Below are positions 24,500 through 34,340 of a stretch of DNA of 64,000 nt, in pieces. The position numbers and the translations under genes were made by a program. Below the pieces are notes generated by a model. That model was not told the DNA's origin. It saw only the letters and a program-made list of their open reading frames with translations, and ran no database searches. The stretch is from Eubacteriales bacterium. GTDB lineage: Bacteria > Bacillota > Clostridia > Tissierellales > GPF-1. The stretch spans positions 26,786 to 90,785 of the forward strand of contig DAOUQF010000014.1 in the NCBI GenBank assembly GCA_030625815.1. The letters are read 5' to 3'. Positions within the stretch are counted from its first letter, which is position 1. Each line of letters starts with the position of its first letter.

Positions 24500-25501
24500 A
24501 TGAATATTCGACAAATGATAGAAAAGAGAGAGCATGAATTTTTATCGCCTTTCGCAACAAAAAGCGATGAAAGCTTGGGGCGAAAGATTCAGGAAGATCC
24601 CTGTGATATTCGCACCATTTTTCAGCGGGACCGGGATCGAATTCTTCACACCAAAGCCTTTCGGCGACTGAAGCACAAAACCCAGGTTTTTATTTCTCCT
24701 GAAGGCGATCATTATCGAACTCGGTTGACTCACACCCTGGAGGTTGCGCAGATTTCTCGAACGATTGCGCGCGCCCTATCATTAAATGAGGATTTGACGG
24801 AAGCGATCGCTCTGGGTCACGATTTGGGACATACCCCCTTTGGACATACGGGAGAGAATGTCTTGAATCAGCTTCACCCAAATGGATTTCGACACAACGA
24901 GCATAGTCTTCGAATTGTGGATGAACTGGAGACCCACAAAGGGAAAGCGGGATTGAATTTGTCGGAGGAAGTCAGGGATGGAATTCTCCATCATACAGGA
25001 TCTGCATTGCCGATAACCCTGGAAGGACAAATTGTGAAAATTGCAGATCGGATTGCCTATATCAATCATGATATCGATGATTCATTGCGGGCAGGCGTCC
25101 TGAGCGAGGAGGATTTGCCGCAAGAGTCGATTCTTGTTCTGGGAGAAACCCATGGACAACGGATTGACACCCTTGCGAAAGATATGATTGAAAACAGCTG
25201 GGAGAAAAATCGGATTGCTCAAAGCGAGGAAATTGCCGCGGCCATGCAAACCCTTCGGAAGTTTATGTTTGAGCGGGTTTATTTGCACTCTTCAGCCAAG
25301 CAGGAAGAGGGAAAGGCTATTAATCTATTGAAAGCGTTGTATCAATATTACTTGGCACACCCTAAAGAGGTGCCGCAGCCCTATCATCGATCGGAATATT
25401 CAATCGATGACAGTGTTTGTTATTTTATTGCGGGCATGTCGGATCGATATGCTTTGAATCGCTTTTCAAATATTTTTATTCCTCGGCCATGGAATGGTTG
25501 A
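24500..25501 (+). CDS. dGTP triphosphohydrolase-like HD protein
   Basis: 333-residue deoxynucleotide triphosphohydrolase-like protein (Dgt family), which hydrolyses dNTPs to nucleoside and tripolyphosphate. The HD metal site is visible: RRLKHKTQVF with YRTRLTHTLEVAQISR (first His), ALGHDLGHTPFGHTGE (His-Asp pair) and the distal Asp in KIADRIAYINHDIDD. Its RBS is AAAGGAGGGGG. It precedes dnaG-rpoD, a placement common in Clostridia, suggesting a replication-related operon. Substrate preference among dNTPs is not predictable. Confidence 0.93.
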   Translation: MNIRQMIEKREHEFLSPFATKSDESLGRKIQEDPCDIRTIFQRDRDRILHTKAFRRLKHKTQVFISPEGDHYRTRLTHTLEVAQISRTIARALSLNEDLTEAIALGHDLGHTPFGHTGENVLNQLHPNGFRHNEHSLRIVDELETHKGKAGLNLSEEVRDGILHHTGSALPITLEGQIVKIADRIAYINHDIDDSLRAGVLSEEDLPQESILVLGETHGQRIDTLAKDMIENSWEKNRIAQSEEIAAAMQTLRKFMFERVYLHSSAKQEEGKAINLLKALYQYYLAHPKEVPQPYHRSEYSIDDSVCYFIAGMSDRYALNRFSNIFIPRPWNG

Positions 25502-25544
25502 GAAAGAGGAGGCAATTCGCGTATAATGGAGATTGGGTGATTAG

Positions 25545-27314
25545 ATGAAAACGCGATTTACAGACGAATGGATAGAAGAAGTGCGAAGCGCAAGTGATTT
25601 GGTTGATGTGATTGGAGATACGGTTCCGCTTAAGAAAGCAGGTGCCAATTACAAAGGATGCTGTCCGTTTCATCATGAAAAAACCCCTTCCTTTATGGTG
25701 TCTCCGGAAAAAGGCATTTATAAATGCTTTGGATGCGGAGAGGGTGGCGACGTGATCGCCTTTGTGATGAAAACGCAGAATATGAATTTTGTTGAAGCTT
25801 TGGAATACCTGGCAAGCCGTGTCAATATCGCAATTCCGGAGCAATCAGATGAGGTCGATCCGGATCAAAAAGTAAAGAAACGATTATATGAGTTAAATCG
25901 GGAAGCAGCCATTTTTTATTATCGCAATCTTAAGAATGCGAGAGAGGCTTATGCGTATTTTCGGAAACGATCTCTTTCCATCGAGACCATCAAAACCTTC
26001 GGTCTTGGTTTTTCTTCCGATGAATGGCAGGAAGTAAAAGAAGCCATGTTGAAGAAGGGTTTTACGGAAGAGGAAATGATGCAAGCAGGCCTTCTTTCGA
26101 AGTCGGAAAAAACGGGACGTACTTACGATCGATTTCGAGGGCGCATGATGTTTCCGATTCAGGATATTCGCGGTAGAATGATTGGATTTGGCGGACGTGT
26201 TCTAGATAAAGGCGAACCCAAATACTTGAATTCTCCGGAAACGAAGATCTTTAATAAGCGATTCAATCTCTATGCCTTGCATCTTGCAAAAAAAGACGCG
26301 CGGCGAGAGGGCTTGATCCTGGTGGAAGGGTACATGGATGTGATTGCCTTGCATCAGGTGGGGATTACAACGGCAGTGGCCTCCTTGGGAACGGCCTTGA
26401 CGAAGGAACAAGCGCATTTGATTAAACGATATACCGATCAAGTATATATCTGTTACGATTCGGATTCCGCCGGGCAAAAAGCGACGGAACGCGCCATTCA
26501 AGTTTTATTGGACGCACAAATGGAACCCCGAATCATCTTGTTGGGGACTGCCAAGGACCCGGATGAATGGATACAAAGGGATGGCGTAGAGTCTTTCCAA
26601 CAGGCCATCAAGACGGCAACTTATTTTGTCGATTATCAATTGGCGCGCATCCAATCGAAATATACCGTCAAAGATGATGAACAAAGGGTATTATGTATAC
26701 GAGAGCTGACGCAGTATGTACAGGGATTGAAGGATCGAACCACCCGAGAGATTTATGCGGAACATCTTGCTCGCGATTTTCAGGTGCCAAAGGGACTGTT
26801 TTTGGGTAGAGCCGCAGATGTGCCAAGGGCGAAGCAGAGAGAACCTGCGATTCATAAAGAAGCATTGGTCCTGAAAGGCAATTCGCGATCCTTGATTCAA
26901 GAATTTCTTATGATGATTCATGAAAAGCCGGAACTTTTTGGAGAATTGAAAATCCCGCCAATGGTTGTTGCCTTTATTGGGAGTGGATTTGATGGATATG
27001 CTTCGGAACTATTCCCGCTCTTGTCGGAAGGGATGGTTCAGGAGCCAGAGGAGATAGCCGATTATTTCGCAGAACGATTTGAAAAAGAACGCGAGATGCT
27101 ATATACTAGTAAAACTGGGTTCAGTGGGGAAATCTCACTAAAAGTGCTCACGGATTATATCAAAAAGATTCATTTGCAATACTATCGTGGGCTGAAAAAG
27201 GATCGGGAAGGTTTATTGCAATCGATTCCGATGCGGGATGATGAGATGCGAAAAATGATTATTCTTGAGATTCAAGAAATCATGAGGAAGATGAATGATT
27301 TAGGGACTATGTAA
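25545..27314 (+). CDS. dnaG: DNA primase
   Basis: Synthesises RNA primers for replication. The N-terminal CHC2 zinc finger is complete ([12 protein letters not shown]...YKCFGCG, residues about 41-67). The catalytic core has a TOPRIM fold: EGYMDVIAL (Glu near 266) and DSDSAG (about 306). The C-terminal helicase-interaction region (about 440-589) is less conserved. At 589 residues the length is typical. A possible own promoter (TTGAGA 25498-25503, TATAAT 25523-25528, spacer 19) lies in the 43-base gap after the dNTPase gene. rpoD follows 16 bases downstream. Confidence 0.97.
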   Translation: MKTRFTDEWIEEVRSASDLVDVIGDTVPLKKAGANYKGCCPFHHEKTPSFMVSPEKGIYKCFGCGEGGDVIAFVMKTQNMNFVEALEYLASRVNIAIPEQSDEVDPDQKVKKRLYELNREAAIFYYRNLKNAREAYAYFRKRSLSIETIKTFGLGFSSDEWQEVKEAMLKKGFTEEEMMQAGLLSKSEKTGRTYDRFRGRMMFPIQDIRGRMIGFGGRVLDKGEPKYLNSPETKIFNKRFNLYALHLAKKDARREGLILVEGYMDVIALHQVGITTAVASLGTALTKEQAHLIKRYTDQVYICYDSDSAGQKATERAIQVLLDAQMEPRIILLGTAKDPDEWIQRDGVESFQQAIKTATYFVDYQLARIQSKYTVKDDEQRVLCIRELTQYVQGLKDRTTREIYAEHLARDFQVPKGLFLGRAADVPRAKQREPAIHKEALVLKGNSRSLIQEFLMMIHEKPELFGELKIPPMVVAFIGSGFDGYASELFPLLSEGMVQEPEEIADYFAERFEKEREMLYTSKTGFSGEISLKVLTDYIKKIHLQYYRGLKKDREGLLQSIPMRDDEMRKMIILEIQEIMRKMNDLGTM

Positions 27315-27330
27315 TGGGAGGCGTACGAGA

Positions 27331-28443
27331 TTGAGTAAACTCGGTAAGAAGAGCCAAGAAGTTATTGATAATTTGATTGAATCAGCAGTTAAGGATAAGA
27401 CAATTACCTATAAGAAAATTATGGACACGATTTCTGATATCGATTTGTCTACGGAGCAGATTGATACGATTTATCAAAAATTGGAGAAAAAGAAAGTCGA
27501 TATTGTTGATGATACAAGCGATGATACGGTGATCTTGGAAATTGAAAAAGAGAAAAAGGTCAAGAAAAAGAAAAAAACCACAAGCTCCAAGACAGTGGAT
27601 CTCGGCAAATCCATCAATGTGGATGATCCGGTGCGCATGTACTTGAAAGAGATCGGAAAGGTTTCTTTGCTTTCTGCGCAGGAAGAGATTGAACTTGCCA
27701 AGCGGATTGAAGACGGAGACGAGATTGCAAAGCAGAAATTGTGTGAAGCAAACTTGCGTTTGGTTGTCAGTATTGCGAAGCGTTATGTGGGTCGCGGCAT
27801 GTTGTTCTTGGATTTGATTCAAGAAGGCAATATGGGCTTGATTAAAGCGGTGGAGAAGTTCGACTACCGAAAAGGATATAAATTCAGTACCTATGCAACT
27901 TGGTGGATTCGACAGGCCATTACACGGTCTATTGCCGATCAGGCGAGAACCATTCGGATTCCTGTTCATATGGTGGAAACCATCAATAAATTAATGCGCG
28001 TATCTCGTCAATTGCTGCAAGATCTTGGGCGAGAGCCGAGCGCAGATGAGATTGCAAAAGAGATGGGCATGGACGAAGAAAAGGTTCGCGAAATCATGAA
28101 AATCGCACAGGAGCCGGTTTCATTGGAAACGCCAATCGGCGAGGAAGAAGACAGCCATCTTGGTGACTTTATTCCGGATGAATATGCGCAAGCTCCAGCG
28201 GATGCAGCAACATCGACGATGCTCCGCGAGCAGCTTGTTGAAGTGTTGGAAACCTTGACGCCGCGGGAGCAGAAGGTTCTTCGATTGCGGTTTGGACTGG
28301 ATGACGGCAGAAATCGAACGCTGGAAGAGGTGGGTCGTGAATTCGATGTCACCCGTGAACGAATTCGACAAATTGAAGCGAAAGCACTTCGAAAGTTGCG
28401 GCACCCAAGCCGAAGCAAGCGATTAAAAGATTTTTTAGATTAA
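27331..28443 (+). CDS. rpoD: RNA polymerase primary sigma factor
   Basis: Housekeeping sigma factor (RpoD/SigA), 370 residues, matching the Bacillus SigA size class. Region 1.1 (residues 1-60) is followed by a Lys-rich linker, region 1.2 ([12 protein letters not shown]), region 2 ([26 protein letters not shown] and [20 protein letters not shown], the -10 binding part), region 3 and region 4.2 ([20 protein letters not shown], the -35 helix-turn-helix). It starts at TTG with GGGAGG 9-10 bases upstream. The promoters read in this window (TTGACA/TATAAT) fit this factor. Confidence 0.97.
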   Translation: MSKLGKKSQEVIDNLIESAVKDKTITYKKIMDTISDIDLSTEQIDTIYQKLEKKKVDIVDDTSDDTVILEIEKEKKVKKKKKTTSSKTVDLGKSINVDDPVRMYLKEIGKVSLLSAQEEIELAKRIEDGDEIAKQKLCEANLRLVVSIAKRYVGRGMLFLDLIQEGNMGLIKAVEKFDYRKGYKFSTYATWWIRQAITRSIADQARTIRIPVHMVETINKLMRVSRQLLQDLGREPSADEIAKEMGMDEEKVREIMKIAQEPVSLETPIGEEEDSHLGDFIPDEYAQAPADAATSTMLREQLVEVLETLTPREQKVLRLRFGLDDGRNRTLEEVGREFDVTRERIRQIEAKALRKLRHPSRSKRLKDFLD

Positions 28444-28468
28444 AGATTCGCGTATGCGAATCTTTTTT
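28442..28468 (+). terminator. Intrinsic terminator after rpoD
   Basis: Perfect 10-bp stem AAAGATTCGC/GCGAATCTTT with a GTAT loop and T-run, starting at the rpoD stop codon. The trmK RBS follows immediately, so some readthrough is likely. Confidence 0.88.
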
Positions 28469-28480
28469 ATAGGAGGAATT

Positions 28481-29167
28481 ATGCTAACCCCAAGATTAGA
28501 GGCAATTGCAAAAATGATCCCTCAAGGAGCAACGATAGCGGACGTGGGTACCGATCATGGGTATTTGCCCCTCGCTTTATTGAAAGAAGCGCGGATTCCA
28601 TCCGCGATCGCCGCAGACATCAATGAAAAGCCCCTCGCTTCCGCCAGAAAGAATACGGGAGAAGAATTCTTAGATCAAATGCAGTTTCGATTGGGGAATG
28701 GAATCGAACCAATCGGTCTTTGTGAAGTGGAGATTGTTGTGATTGCGGGAATGGGCGGGGAATTGATCACTGAGATTCTGTCGGCCGACTGGGAAAAGAC
28801 GCGATCGCTTTCCACCTATATTTTGCAGCCCATGGTGAAGGTGCCGTTTTTGCGAAAGTTTTTGCATCAGAATCATTTCTGCATCCTCGATGAAGAGATT
28901 GTGCGAGAGGGAAATAAGTTTTATCAGATTATCAAGGTGATCCACGGAGAAGAGGAAGCCTTTAACCCGATTTATGAGGAAGTGGGTCCCGTGCTATTGC
29001 GGAAAGCGGGAACCGTTCTGGATGAGTATCTGGATTTTCGGATTGAGAGAATTGAGATTATTCAGGCACAATTGCGTAGTTGTCAAGAATCAAAGAACGA
29101 TGAAATTATGCGCTGGGAAAAGAAAAAGCAAGAATTTTTGGAGGTGAAGGAAGATGTTGGCAAGTGA
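28481..29167 (+). CDS. trmK: tRNA (adenine-N1)-methyltransferase TrmK
   Basis: 228-residue SAM-dependent methyltransferase that forms m1A22 in bacterial tRNAs. The Rossmann SAM loop is ADVGTDHGYLPLAL (residues about 23-36) and the motif IV region is VIAGMGGELITEIL. A C-terminal coiled helix follows. ATG 28481 has AGGAGG with 5-base spacing; the in-frame start at 28454 lies within the terminator and is rejected. Its end overlaps the Nif3-like gene by 14 bases, the same pair (YqfN-YqfO) that follows sigA in Bacillus. Confidence 0.94.
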   Translation: MLTPRLEAIAKMIPQGATIADVGTDHGYLPLALLKEARIPSAIAADINEKPLASARKNTGEEFLDQMQFRLGNGIEPIGLCEVEIVVIAGMGGELITEILSADWEKTRSLSTYILQPMVKVPFLRKFLHQNHFCILDEEIVREGNKFYQIIKVIHGEEEAFNPIYEEVGPVLLRKAGTVLDEYLDFRIERIEIIQAQLRSCQESKNDEIMRWEKKKQEFLEVKEDVGK

Positions 29168-30269
29168 GATCATTGATGGAATCAATCGACGCATCCCGGA
29201 ACGTTTACAGGAATCCTGGGACAATTGCGGTCTTCAATTGGGAGACGAAAATCAATCGGTAAAACGAGTGATGGTGGCATTGGAATTGACTCATGGTGTC
29301 ATTGATGAGGCGATCGAAAAAAAATGCGAAATGATTGTCACGCATCATCCATTTTTCTTCACTCCGATTCGTAGTCTGGATTTTACAAGTTTTCGCGGAC
29401 GATTGGCTCATCGGCTCATTGAGAATCAAATTCTTGTTTACTCCGCCCATACGAATTTGGATCAAATGCCTTTTGGCATTAGCGATGCGCTGGCAAAGCA
29501 ATTGGGCATTGAAAATTGCGGTTTCTTGCAAAGCACATCAACAGTCAAAGGATATAAGCTTTCCACCTATGTGCCGGAAACCCATTCAAAAGAGGTTTTG
29601 TTTGCCATGTTGGAAGCAGGAGCGGGCACCTTGCGGAATTATACCCATTGTTCCTTCTCGACCGAGGGGAGTGGAACTTTCCGGGCGCAGCACGGCGCGA
29701 GACCCTTTTTGGGTGAAGTGAATCATTTGGCGGAATTCAAGGAAATCAAGCTGGAAGTCTTGGTGACGGATCTGAATCGGGATCAAGTCATTCGCGAGAT
29801 GCTGCATGCGCACCCCTATGAGGTGGCGGCCTATGATTTGTTCGTCATGGAAAACGGCCTTGATGAAACGGGGTATGGTATGGTGGGTGACCGAACGGAA
29901 TCGATTTCGATCGCCGAGTATGCGGATGAAATTGCGAAGAAATTCGCATGTCCCGTTATGATTTGCGGCGACCGGGAAAGACAAGTGAAGACCATCAGCT
30001 GTTGCGGCGGAGAAGGAGCGGATTTGATTTCTTTGGCTGCCAAGCACAGTGATCTTTATGTGACAGGCGATATTCGAGCATCCAAGGCGCAAATGGCGAT
30101 AGAAGCAGGATTGGCATTGTTGGTGCTTCCCCATCGAGAAACAGAAAAGCCTGGGGTGGATCAGCTTCAGGATTTGCTTAAAGAGTGGTTTGCGGATCTG
30201 ATTGTCTTTGGAACGGATGCGGATGATGTAATTGAAACATCTTGGGCAGTTCCGTTTGCAGAGCGATAG
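29154..30269 (+). CDS. Nif3-like dinuclear metal-centre protein (YqfO type)
   Basis: 371-residue Nif3/DUF34 family protein with a dinuclear metal site: THHPFFF and YSAHTNLD in the N-terminal half, and VTGDIRASKAQMAIEAGLAL with LPHRETEKPG in the C-terminal half. Residues about 130-230 hold the PII-like inserted domain found in the long Firmicute members (YKLSTYVPETH...). A GTP cyclohydrolase I type 2 annotation is common but unproven; the family role is still unclear. It overlaps trmK by 14 bases with GGAGGTGAAGGA as RBS. Confidence 0.92.
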   Translation: MLASEIIDGINRRIPERLQESWDNCGLQLGDENQSVKRVMVALELTHGVIDEAIEKKCEMIVTHHPFFFTPIRSLDFTSFRGRLAHRLIENQILVYSAHTNLDQMPFGISDALAKQLGIENCGFLQSTSTVKGYKLSTYVPETHSKEVLFAMLEAGAGTLRNYTHCSFSTEGSGTFRAQHGARPFLGEVNHLAEFKEIKLEVLVTDLNRDQVIREMLHAHPYEVAAYDLFVMENGLDETGYGMVGDRTESISIAEYADEIAKKFACPVMICGDRERQVKTISCCGGEGADLISLAAKHSDLYVTGDIRASKAQMAIEAGLALLVLPHRETEKPGVDQLQDLLKEWFADLIVFGTDADDVIETSWAVPFAER

Positions 30270-30284
30270 AAATTGTGGTAGAAT
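30256..30284 (+). promoter_or_regulatory. rnpB promoter
   Basis: -35 TTGCAG at 30256-30261 and -10 TAGAAT at 30279-30284, exact 17-base spacer, placing the start near 30291, just before P1 of RNase P RNA. Confidence 0.75.
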
Positions 30285-30293
30285 GCAGAAGGT

Positions 30294-30629
30294 CATGAGT
30301 AAGTCGGATAATCGCGTGTGCAAACATGAGGAAAGTCCGAACTCCATAGGGCAGGATGCCGGATAACGTCCGGTGGGGGCGACCCTAAGGCTAGTGCAAC
30401 AGAGATATACCGCCTATGTAAATAGGTAAGGGTGGAAAGGTGAGGTAAGAGCTCACCAGCAATCAGGCGACTGGTTGGCTATGTAAACCCCATCTGGAGC
30501 AAGACCAAGTAGGGAGTGAAAAGGCAGTTGCCCGCTGCTTCCCGGTGGTAGGTCGCATGAACCGATTGGTAACAATCGGTCTAGATAGATGATTATTAGA
30601 ACAGAATTCGGCTTACGGACTTACTCGTG
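30294..30629 (+). ncRNA. rnpB: RNase P RNA (class A)
   Basis: Catalytic RNA of RNase P, which matures tRNA 5' ends. The universal core is clear: GAGGAAAGTCCGAACTCC near the 5' end, GGGCAGGATGCCGGATAACGTCC (in part), AGTGCAACAGAGATATACCGCC in the middle (in part) and AGAACAGAATTCGGCTTAC near the 3' end. P1 closes the molecule: GAGTAAGTC (30297-30305) pairs with GACTTACTC (30618-30626). The layout is of the ancestral A type rather than the Bacillus B type. Ends are estimated from P1. Confidence 0.96.
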
Positions 30630-30633
30630 ATTC

Positions 30634-30662
30634 AAAAAGCGTCTCAATTGAGACGTTTTTTT
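30634..30662 (+). terminator. rnpB terminator
   Basis: CGTCTC-AATT-GAGACG hairpin flanked by AAAA and followed by a T-run. Confidence 0.88.
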
Positions 30663-30675
30663 CTTATAAAAAGAA

Positions 30676-30704
30676 TTGAATTTGCCAGGCTGAAAGGGTA
30701 TAAT
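30676..30704 (+). promoter_or_regulatory. Promoter of PPDK regulator-ppdK operon
   Basis: -35 TTGAAT at 30676-30681 and -10 TATAAT at 30699-30704, exact 17-base spacer. The leader contains a second RBS-ATG pair: AAGGAG then ATG 30741 opens a seven-codon frame (MGGLHAK) that overlaps the true start region. Confidence 0.78.
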
Positions 30705-30753
30705 ATTTAGAGCGACGTCTCAGCAAGGAGAATTTGATTAATGGGAGGTCTCC

Positions 30754-31563
30754 ATGCAAAATGAGAAACTCTATATTCATATAATTTCAGATTCGATAGG
30801 AGAAACAGCTCGGCAGATTTCGCAAATCGCGATTGAGCATTTCAAGGGCAAGAAGTATCGTATCAAACGATATTCCTATGTCCGAACACAAGAGCGAGCC
30901 GAGAAGATCTTAAAGGAATCGAAACGTAACGGTGCAGTCATTGTTCTCGCGACCCTAAACGAGGAGCTGCATCGATTTGTTGTGGAAACCTGTCAGGAAC
31001 AAGATCTTGTTCTGATCGATTTGCTAATGCCGTTTGTAGAAAAATTGGAAACGGTGGTCGGATCAAAGCCGATGGAGGAATCCCACGAAAGCAAATTAAT
31101 TGAGCAGGAAAACATGAACCGCATTGAGGCGTTGGAATTTGCCATCAGCTATGACGATGGAAAGAACCCGCGCGGTATTTTAGAGGCAGACGTGGTGTTG
31201 ATCGGGGTTTCTCGTTCATCGAAGACGCCTTTAAGCATGTATCTCGCATTTCAAAACTTGCGTGTGGCCAATGTGCCATTGGCAAAGGAATTGCGAATAC
31301 CGGAGGAATTGTATCAAGTACCCCCAGAGAAGATTATTGGATTGAGCATCGATTCCGAAGAGTTGGCGATGATTCGAACCGAACGTCTGAAGGAACTGGG
31401 CTTGGGAAGCAATGTTAGTTATGCTGATTCGAATCGGATCTTGGAAGAACTGGAATATGCCGAAGAAGTGATGCGCTCATTGCAATGTCGGATTATTACA
31501 GTCTCCAATCGTGCGATAGAAGAAACAGCTAATGATATTATTCACAAAATATCAAAGAAATAA
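30754..31563 (+). CDS. Pyruvate,phosphate dikinase regulatory protein (DUF299)
   Basis: 269-residue bifunctional kinase/pyrophosphorylase of the PpsR/PDRP family, which uses ADP to inactivate PPDK by threonine phosphorylation and reverses it with phosphate. It starts with the family signature IHIISDSIGETARQI and has the P-loop GVSRSSKTPLSMYLA near residue 150, followed by NVPLAKE and PEKIIGLSID. The target gene ppdK lies 17 bases downstream in the same operon. RBS GGGAGG. Confidence 0.96.
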   Translation: MQNEKLYIHIISDSIGETARQISQIAIEHFKGKKYRIKRYSYVRTQERAEKILKESKRNGAVIVLATLNEELHRFVVETCQEQDLVLIDLLMPFVEKLETVVGSKPMEESHESKLIEQENMNRIEALEFAISYDDGKNPRGILEADVVLIGVSRSSKTPLSMYLAFQNLRVANVPLAKELRIPEELYQVPPEKIIGLSIDSEELAMIRTERLKELGLGSNVSYADSNRILEELEYAEEVMRSLQCRIITVSNRAIEETANDIIHKISKK

Positions 31564-31580
31564 AGAAGGGGTGTTTTTTA

Positions 31581-34202
31581 ATGACAAAGTTTGTATACTT
31601 TTTCGACGAAGGTCGAAAAGAAATGAAGGAATTGCTTGGCGGTAAAGGCGCGAACCTAGCTGAAATGACAGGCATGGGTCTTCCGATTCCACAAGGCTTC
31701 ACTGTTTCTACAGAGGCGTGTAACGATTATTACGCGCAAGGTCAAAAGATTTCTGATGAAATCAAAACACAAATTGAAGAGCAATTAGTGAAATTGGAGC
31801 GAGTATCCGGCAAAAAATTTGGCGATACTGAAATGCCATTGTTGCTTTCTATCCGTTCTGGCGCACGAGTTTCAATGCCAGGCATGATGGATACGGTATT
31901 GAACCTTGGTTTGACTGATGTTGCGGTTGAAGGTTTTGCAAAAGCAACTTCCAACCCACGATTTGCATATGATTCTTACCGTCGATTTATTCAAATGTAT
32001 TCTGACGTTGTTAAGGGTATTGCGAAATCCAAATTCGAGCGCGTTTTGGATGAAATCAAAGAAGCCAAAGGTATTGAAGACGATACGCAAATGTCTGCTG
32101 ACGATTTGAAACAAGTTGTTCAAGAGTTTAAAGCTCTTTACAAGCAAGAAATGGGTGAGACTTTCCCTCAAGATCCCAAAGAGCAATTGTTTGAATCAAT
32201 CATAGCGGTATTCAGTTCATGGGACAACCCTCGAGCAGTTATCTATCGTCGTATGAATGGCATCGCCAGCAACTGGGGAACTGCCGTAAACGTACAGATG
32301 ATGGTATTTGGCAACATGGGCGAAACTTCAGGTACTGGTGTTGCATTTACTCGTAACCCGGCAACCGGCGAAGCGGGCATCTATGGCGAATACTTGATCA
32401 ACGCGCAGGGCGAAGACGTTGTTGCGGGTATCCGTACGCCTCTACCAATCCGCAAGCTTGAAGAAGATATGCCAGTCATCTATAAAGAATTCATTGAAAT
32501 TGCAGAAGGTCTTGAGCTACATTACAAAGATATGCAAGATATGGAATTCACAATTGAAGATAAGAAACTATATTTCCTTCAAACACGTAACGGCAAGCGT
32601 ACAGCAGCCGCTGCATTGAAGATCGCTGTTGATCTAGTGGAAGAAGGAATGGTTACAACTGATGAAGCATTGATGAAAGTCGATCCTAATCAATTGGACC
32701 AATTGCTTCATCCAATGTTTGACGAAGCGGCTTTGAAAGCGGGTACAATAGTAGCCAATGGTCTTCCTGCATCTCCAGGTGCGGCGGCAGGTCAGGTTTA
32801 CTTTACAGCTGAAGATGCGGCAGAAGCGGCAGAGCGTGGCGAGCGTGTTATCTTGGTTCGTTTGGAGACTTCTCCAGAGGATATTGAAGGCATGTACGCT
32901 GCGAAGGGTATTTTAACTGTTCGTGGCGGTATGACTTCTCATGCAGCCGTAGTTGCTCGTGGCATTGGTACTTGTTGTGTATCTGGTTGTGCCGATATTA
33001 AAATCGACGAGAAAGCAAAAGTATTCACTGTTGCTGGACAATCAATCAATGAAGGAGAATTCATTTCTCTTGATGGCTCAACAGGCAATGTATATATTGA
33101 AGACATCAAAACAGTTGATCCTGAAATTTCAGGCGACTTTGCAACATTTATGGCATGGGCAGACGCTGCTCGTACGATGAACGTTCGTACAAATGCTGAC
33201 ACTCCTCGCGACGCAGCGAAAGCGGTTGAGTTTGGAGCGGAAGGAATCGGTCTTTGCCGTACGGAGCATATGTTCTTCGAAGAAGAGCGAATTGCAAAAA
33301 TGCGCATCATGATTCTTTCTAAAAAGGAAGAAGCTCGTCGTGAAGCGTTGAATGAATTGCTTCCATACCAAAAAGCTGACTTTATTGGTATCTACGAAGC
33401 AATGGAAGGCCGTCCAGTGACAGTTCGTTTGTTGGATCCGCCTCTTCACGAATTCTTGCCTCACGAAGATGCAGACATTAAAGTATTGGCAAAAGAAATG
33501 GGCGTATCTTTTGAAGAGTTGAAAGAAACAAAAGACAGTCTTCACGAATTCAACCCAATGATGGGTCACCGTGGTTGCCGTTTGGCCGTTTCTTACCCAG
33601 AAATTGCTGAAATGCAAGCACGTGCGATTGCAGAAGCTGCAGCATTCGTAAACAAAGAAAAAGGCTTAAATGTAGTTCCAGAGATCATGATTCCACTAGT
33701 TGGAGAAGTGAAGGAACTTAAATATGTCAAAGATATCGTTGTACGAACTGTTGAAGCAGTTAAAGCGGAAACAGGCGTTGATTTCAAATACATGGTTGGT
33801 ACCATGATTGAGATTCCACGTGCAGCTTTGACTGCGGATCAAATCGCAACGGAAGCTGAGTTCTTCTCATTCGGAACGAATGACTTGACTCAAATGACAT
33901 TTGGTTTCTCTCGAGATGACGCGGGTAAATTCTTAGCGGATTATTACTCAAAAGGCATCTACGAGCAAGACCCGTTTGCACGTCTTGACCAAACTGGTGT
34001 AGGCCAATTGGTTGAAATGGCAACGAAAAAAGGTCGCGCAACTCGTGCAGGATTGAAAGTCGGCATTTGCGGCGAGCATGGTGGAGAGCCAACTTCAGTT
34101 GAGTTCTGCCATAATGTTGGTTTGGATTATGTGTCTTGTTCACCATTCCGTGTGCCTATCGCACGTTTGGCGGCAGCGCAAGCAGCAATCAAAAACAAAT
34201 AG
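31581..34202 (+). CDS. ppdK: Pyruvate, phosphate dikinase
   Basis: Interconverts pyruvate, ATP and phosphate with PEP, AMP and pyrophosphate; in anaerobes it links glycolysis, gluconeogenesis and pyruvate use. The 873-residue chain has the N-terminal nucleotide-binding domain (LLGGKGANLAEM, SIRSGARVSMPGMMDTVLNL), the central phosphohistidine domain with His454 in GGMTSHAAVVARG, the adjacent Thr site that the regulator would modify, and the C-terminal PEP/pyruvate barrel (SFGTNDLTQMTFGFSRDD; catalytic Cys in VGICGEHGG). Codon use is strongly biased to optimal codons (CGT, GTT, ATC), unlike neighbours, so it is highly expressed. Confidence 0.98.
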   Translation: MTKFVYFFDEGRKEMKELLGGKGANLAEMTGMGLPIPQGFTVSTEACNDYYAQGQKISDEIKTQIEEQLVKLERVSGKKFGDTEMPLLLSIRSGARVSMPGMMDTVLNLGLTDVAVEGFAKATSNPRFAYDSYRRFIQMYSDVVKGIAKSKFERVLDEIKEAKGIEDDTQMSADDLKQVVQEFKALYKQEMGETFPQDPKEQLFESIIAVFSSWDNPRAVIYRRMNGIASNWGTAVNVQMMVFGNMGETSGTGVAFTRNPATGEAGIYGEYLINAQGEDVVAGIRTPLPIRKLEEDMPVIYKEFIEIAEGLELHYKDMQDMEFTIEDKKLYFLQTRNGKRTAAAALKIAVDLVEEGMVTTDEALMKVDPNQLDQLLHPMFDEAALKAGTIVANGLPASPGAAAGQVYFTAEDAAEAAERGERVILVRLETSPEDIEGMYAAKGILTVRGGMTSHAAVVARGIGTCCVSGCADIKIDEKAKVFTVAGQSINEGEFISLDGSTGNVYIEDIKTVDPEISGDFATFMAWADAARTMNVRTNADTPRDAAKAVEFGAEGIGLCRTEHMFFEEERIAKMRIMILSKKEEARREALNELLPYQKADFIGIYEAMEGRPVTVRLLDPPLHEFLPHEDADIKVLAKEMGVSFEELKETKDSLHEFNPMMGHRGCRLAVSYPEIAEMQARAIAEAAAFVNKEKGLNVVPEIMIPLVGEVKELKYVKDIVVRTVEAVKAETGVDFKYMVGTMIEIPRAALTADQIATEAEFFSFGTNDLTQMTFGFSRDDAGKFLADYYSKGIYEQDPFARLDQTGVGQLVEMATKKGRATRAGLKVGICGEHGGEPTSVEFCHNVGLDYVSCSPFRVPIARLAAAQAAIKNK

Positions 34203-34213
34203 AAATTTTGAAG

Positions 34214-34240
34214 GAGGCTCTGACGAGAGCCTCTTTTTTT
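34214..34240 (+). terminator. Intrinsic terminator after ppdK
   Basis: 8-bp stem GAGGCTCT/AGAGCCTC with a GACG loop and an eight-T run. Confidence 0.92.
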
Positions 34241-34273
34241 TATGGAATTTTTTGCATTTTTTCCTTTGGAGAG

Positions 34274-34321
34274 TTGACATTTCCTTCGGTTAGCAGTATA
34301 TTATAAATGTGCATATGCACA
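34274..34321 (+). promoter_or_regulatory. Strong promoter plus perfect palindromic operator
   Basis: -35 TTGACA at 34274-34279 and -10 TATATT at 34297-34302, exact 17-base spacer. The 14-base perfect palindrome TGTGCATATGCACA at 34308-34321 lies at the expected transcription start, an ideal place for a repressor. The first gene encodes a DUF134 helix-turn-helix, so autoregulation is a natural guess. Confidence 0.8.
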
Positions 34322-34340
34322 ATTGCGAAGGAGGAGATGC

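Noticed and set aside
29586..30347. 253-codon minus-strand frame across the Nif3-like gene and rnpB
   Set aside because: It is antisense to a well-supported gene and enters RNase P RNA; composition is that of a reverse-strand shadow.
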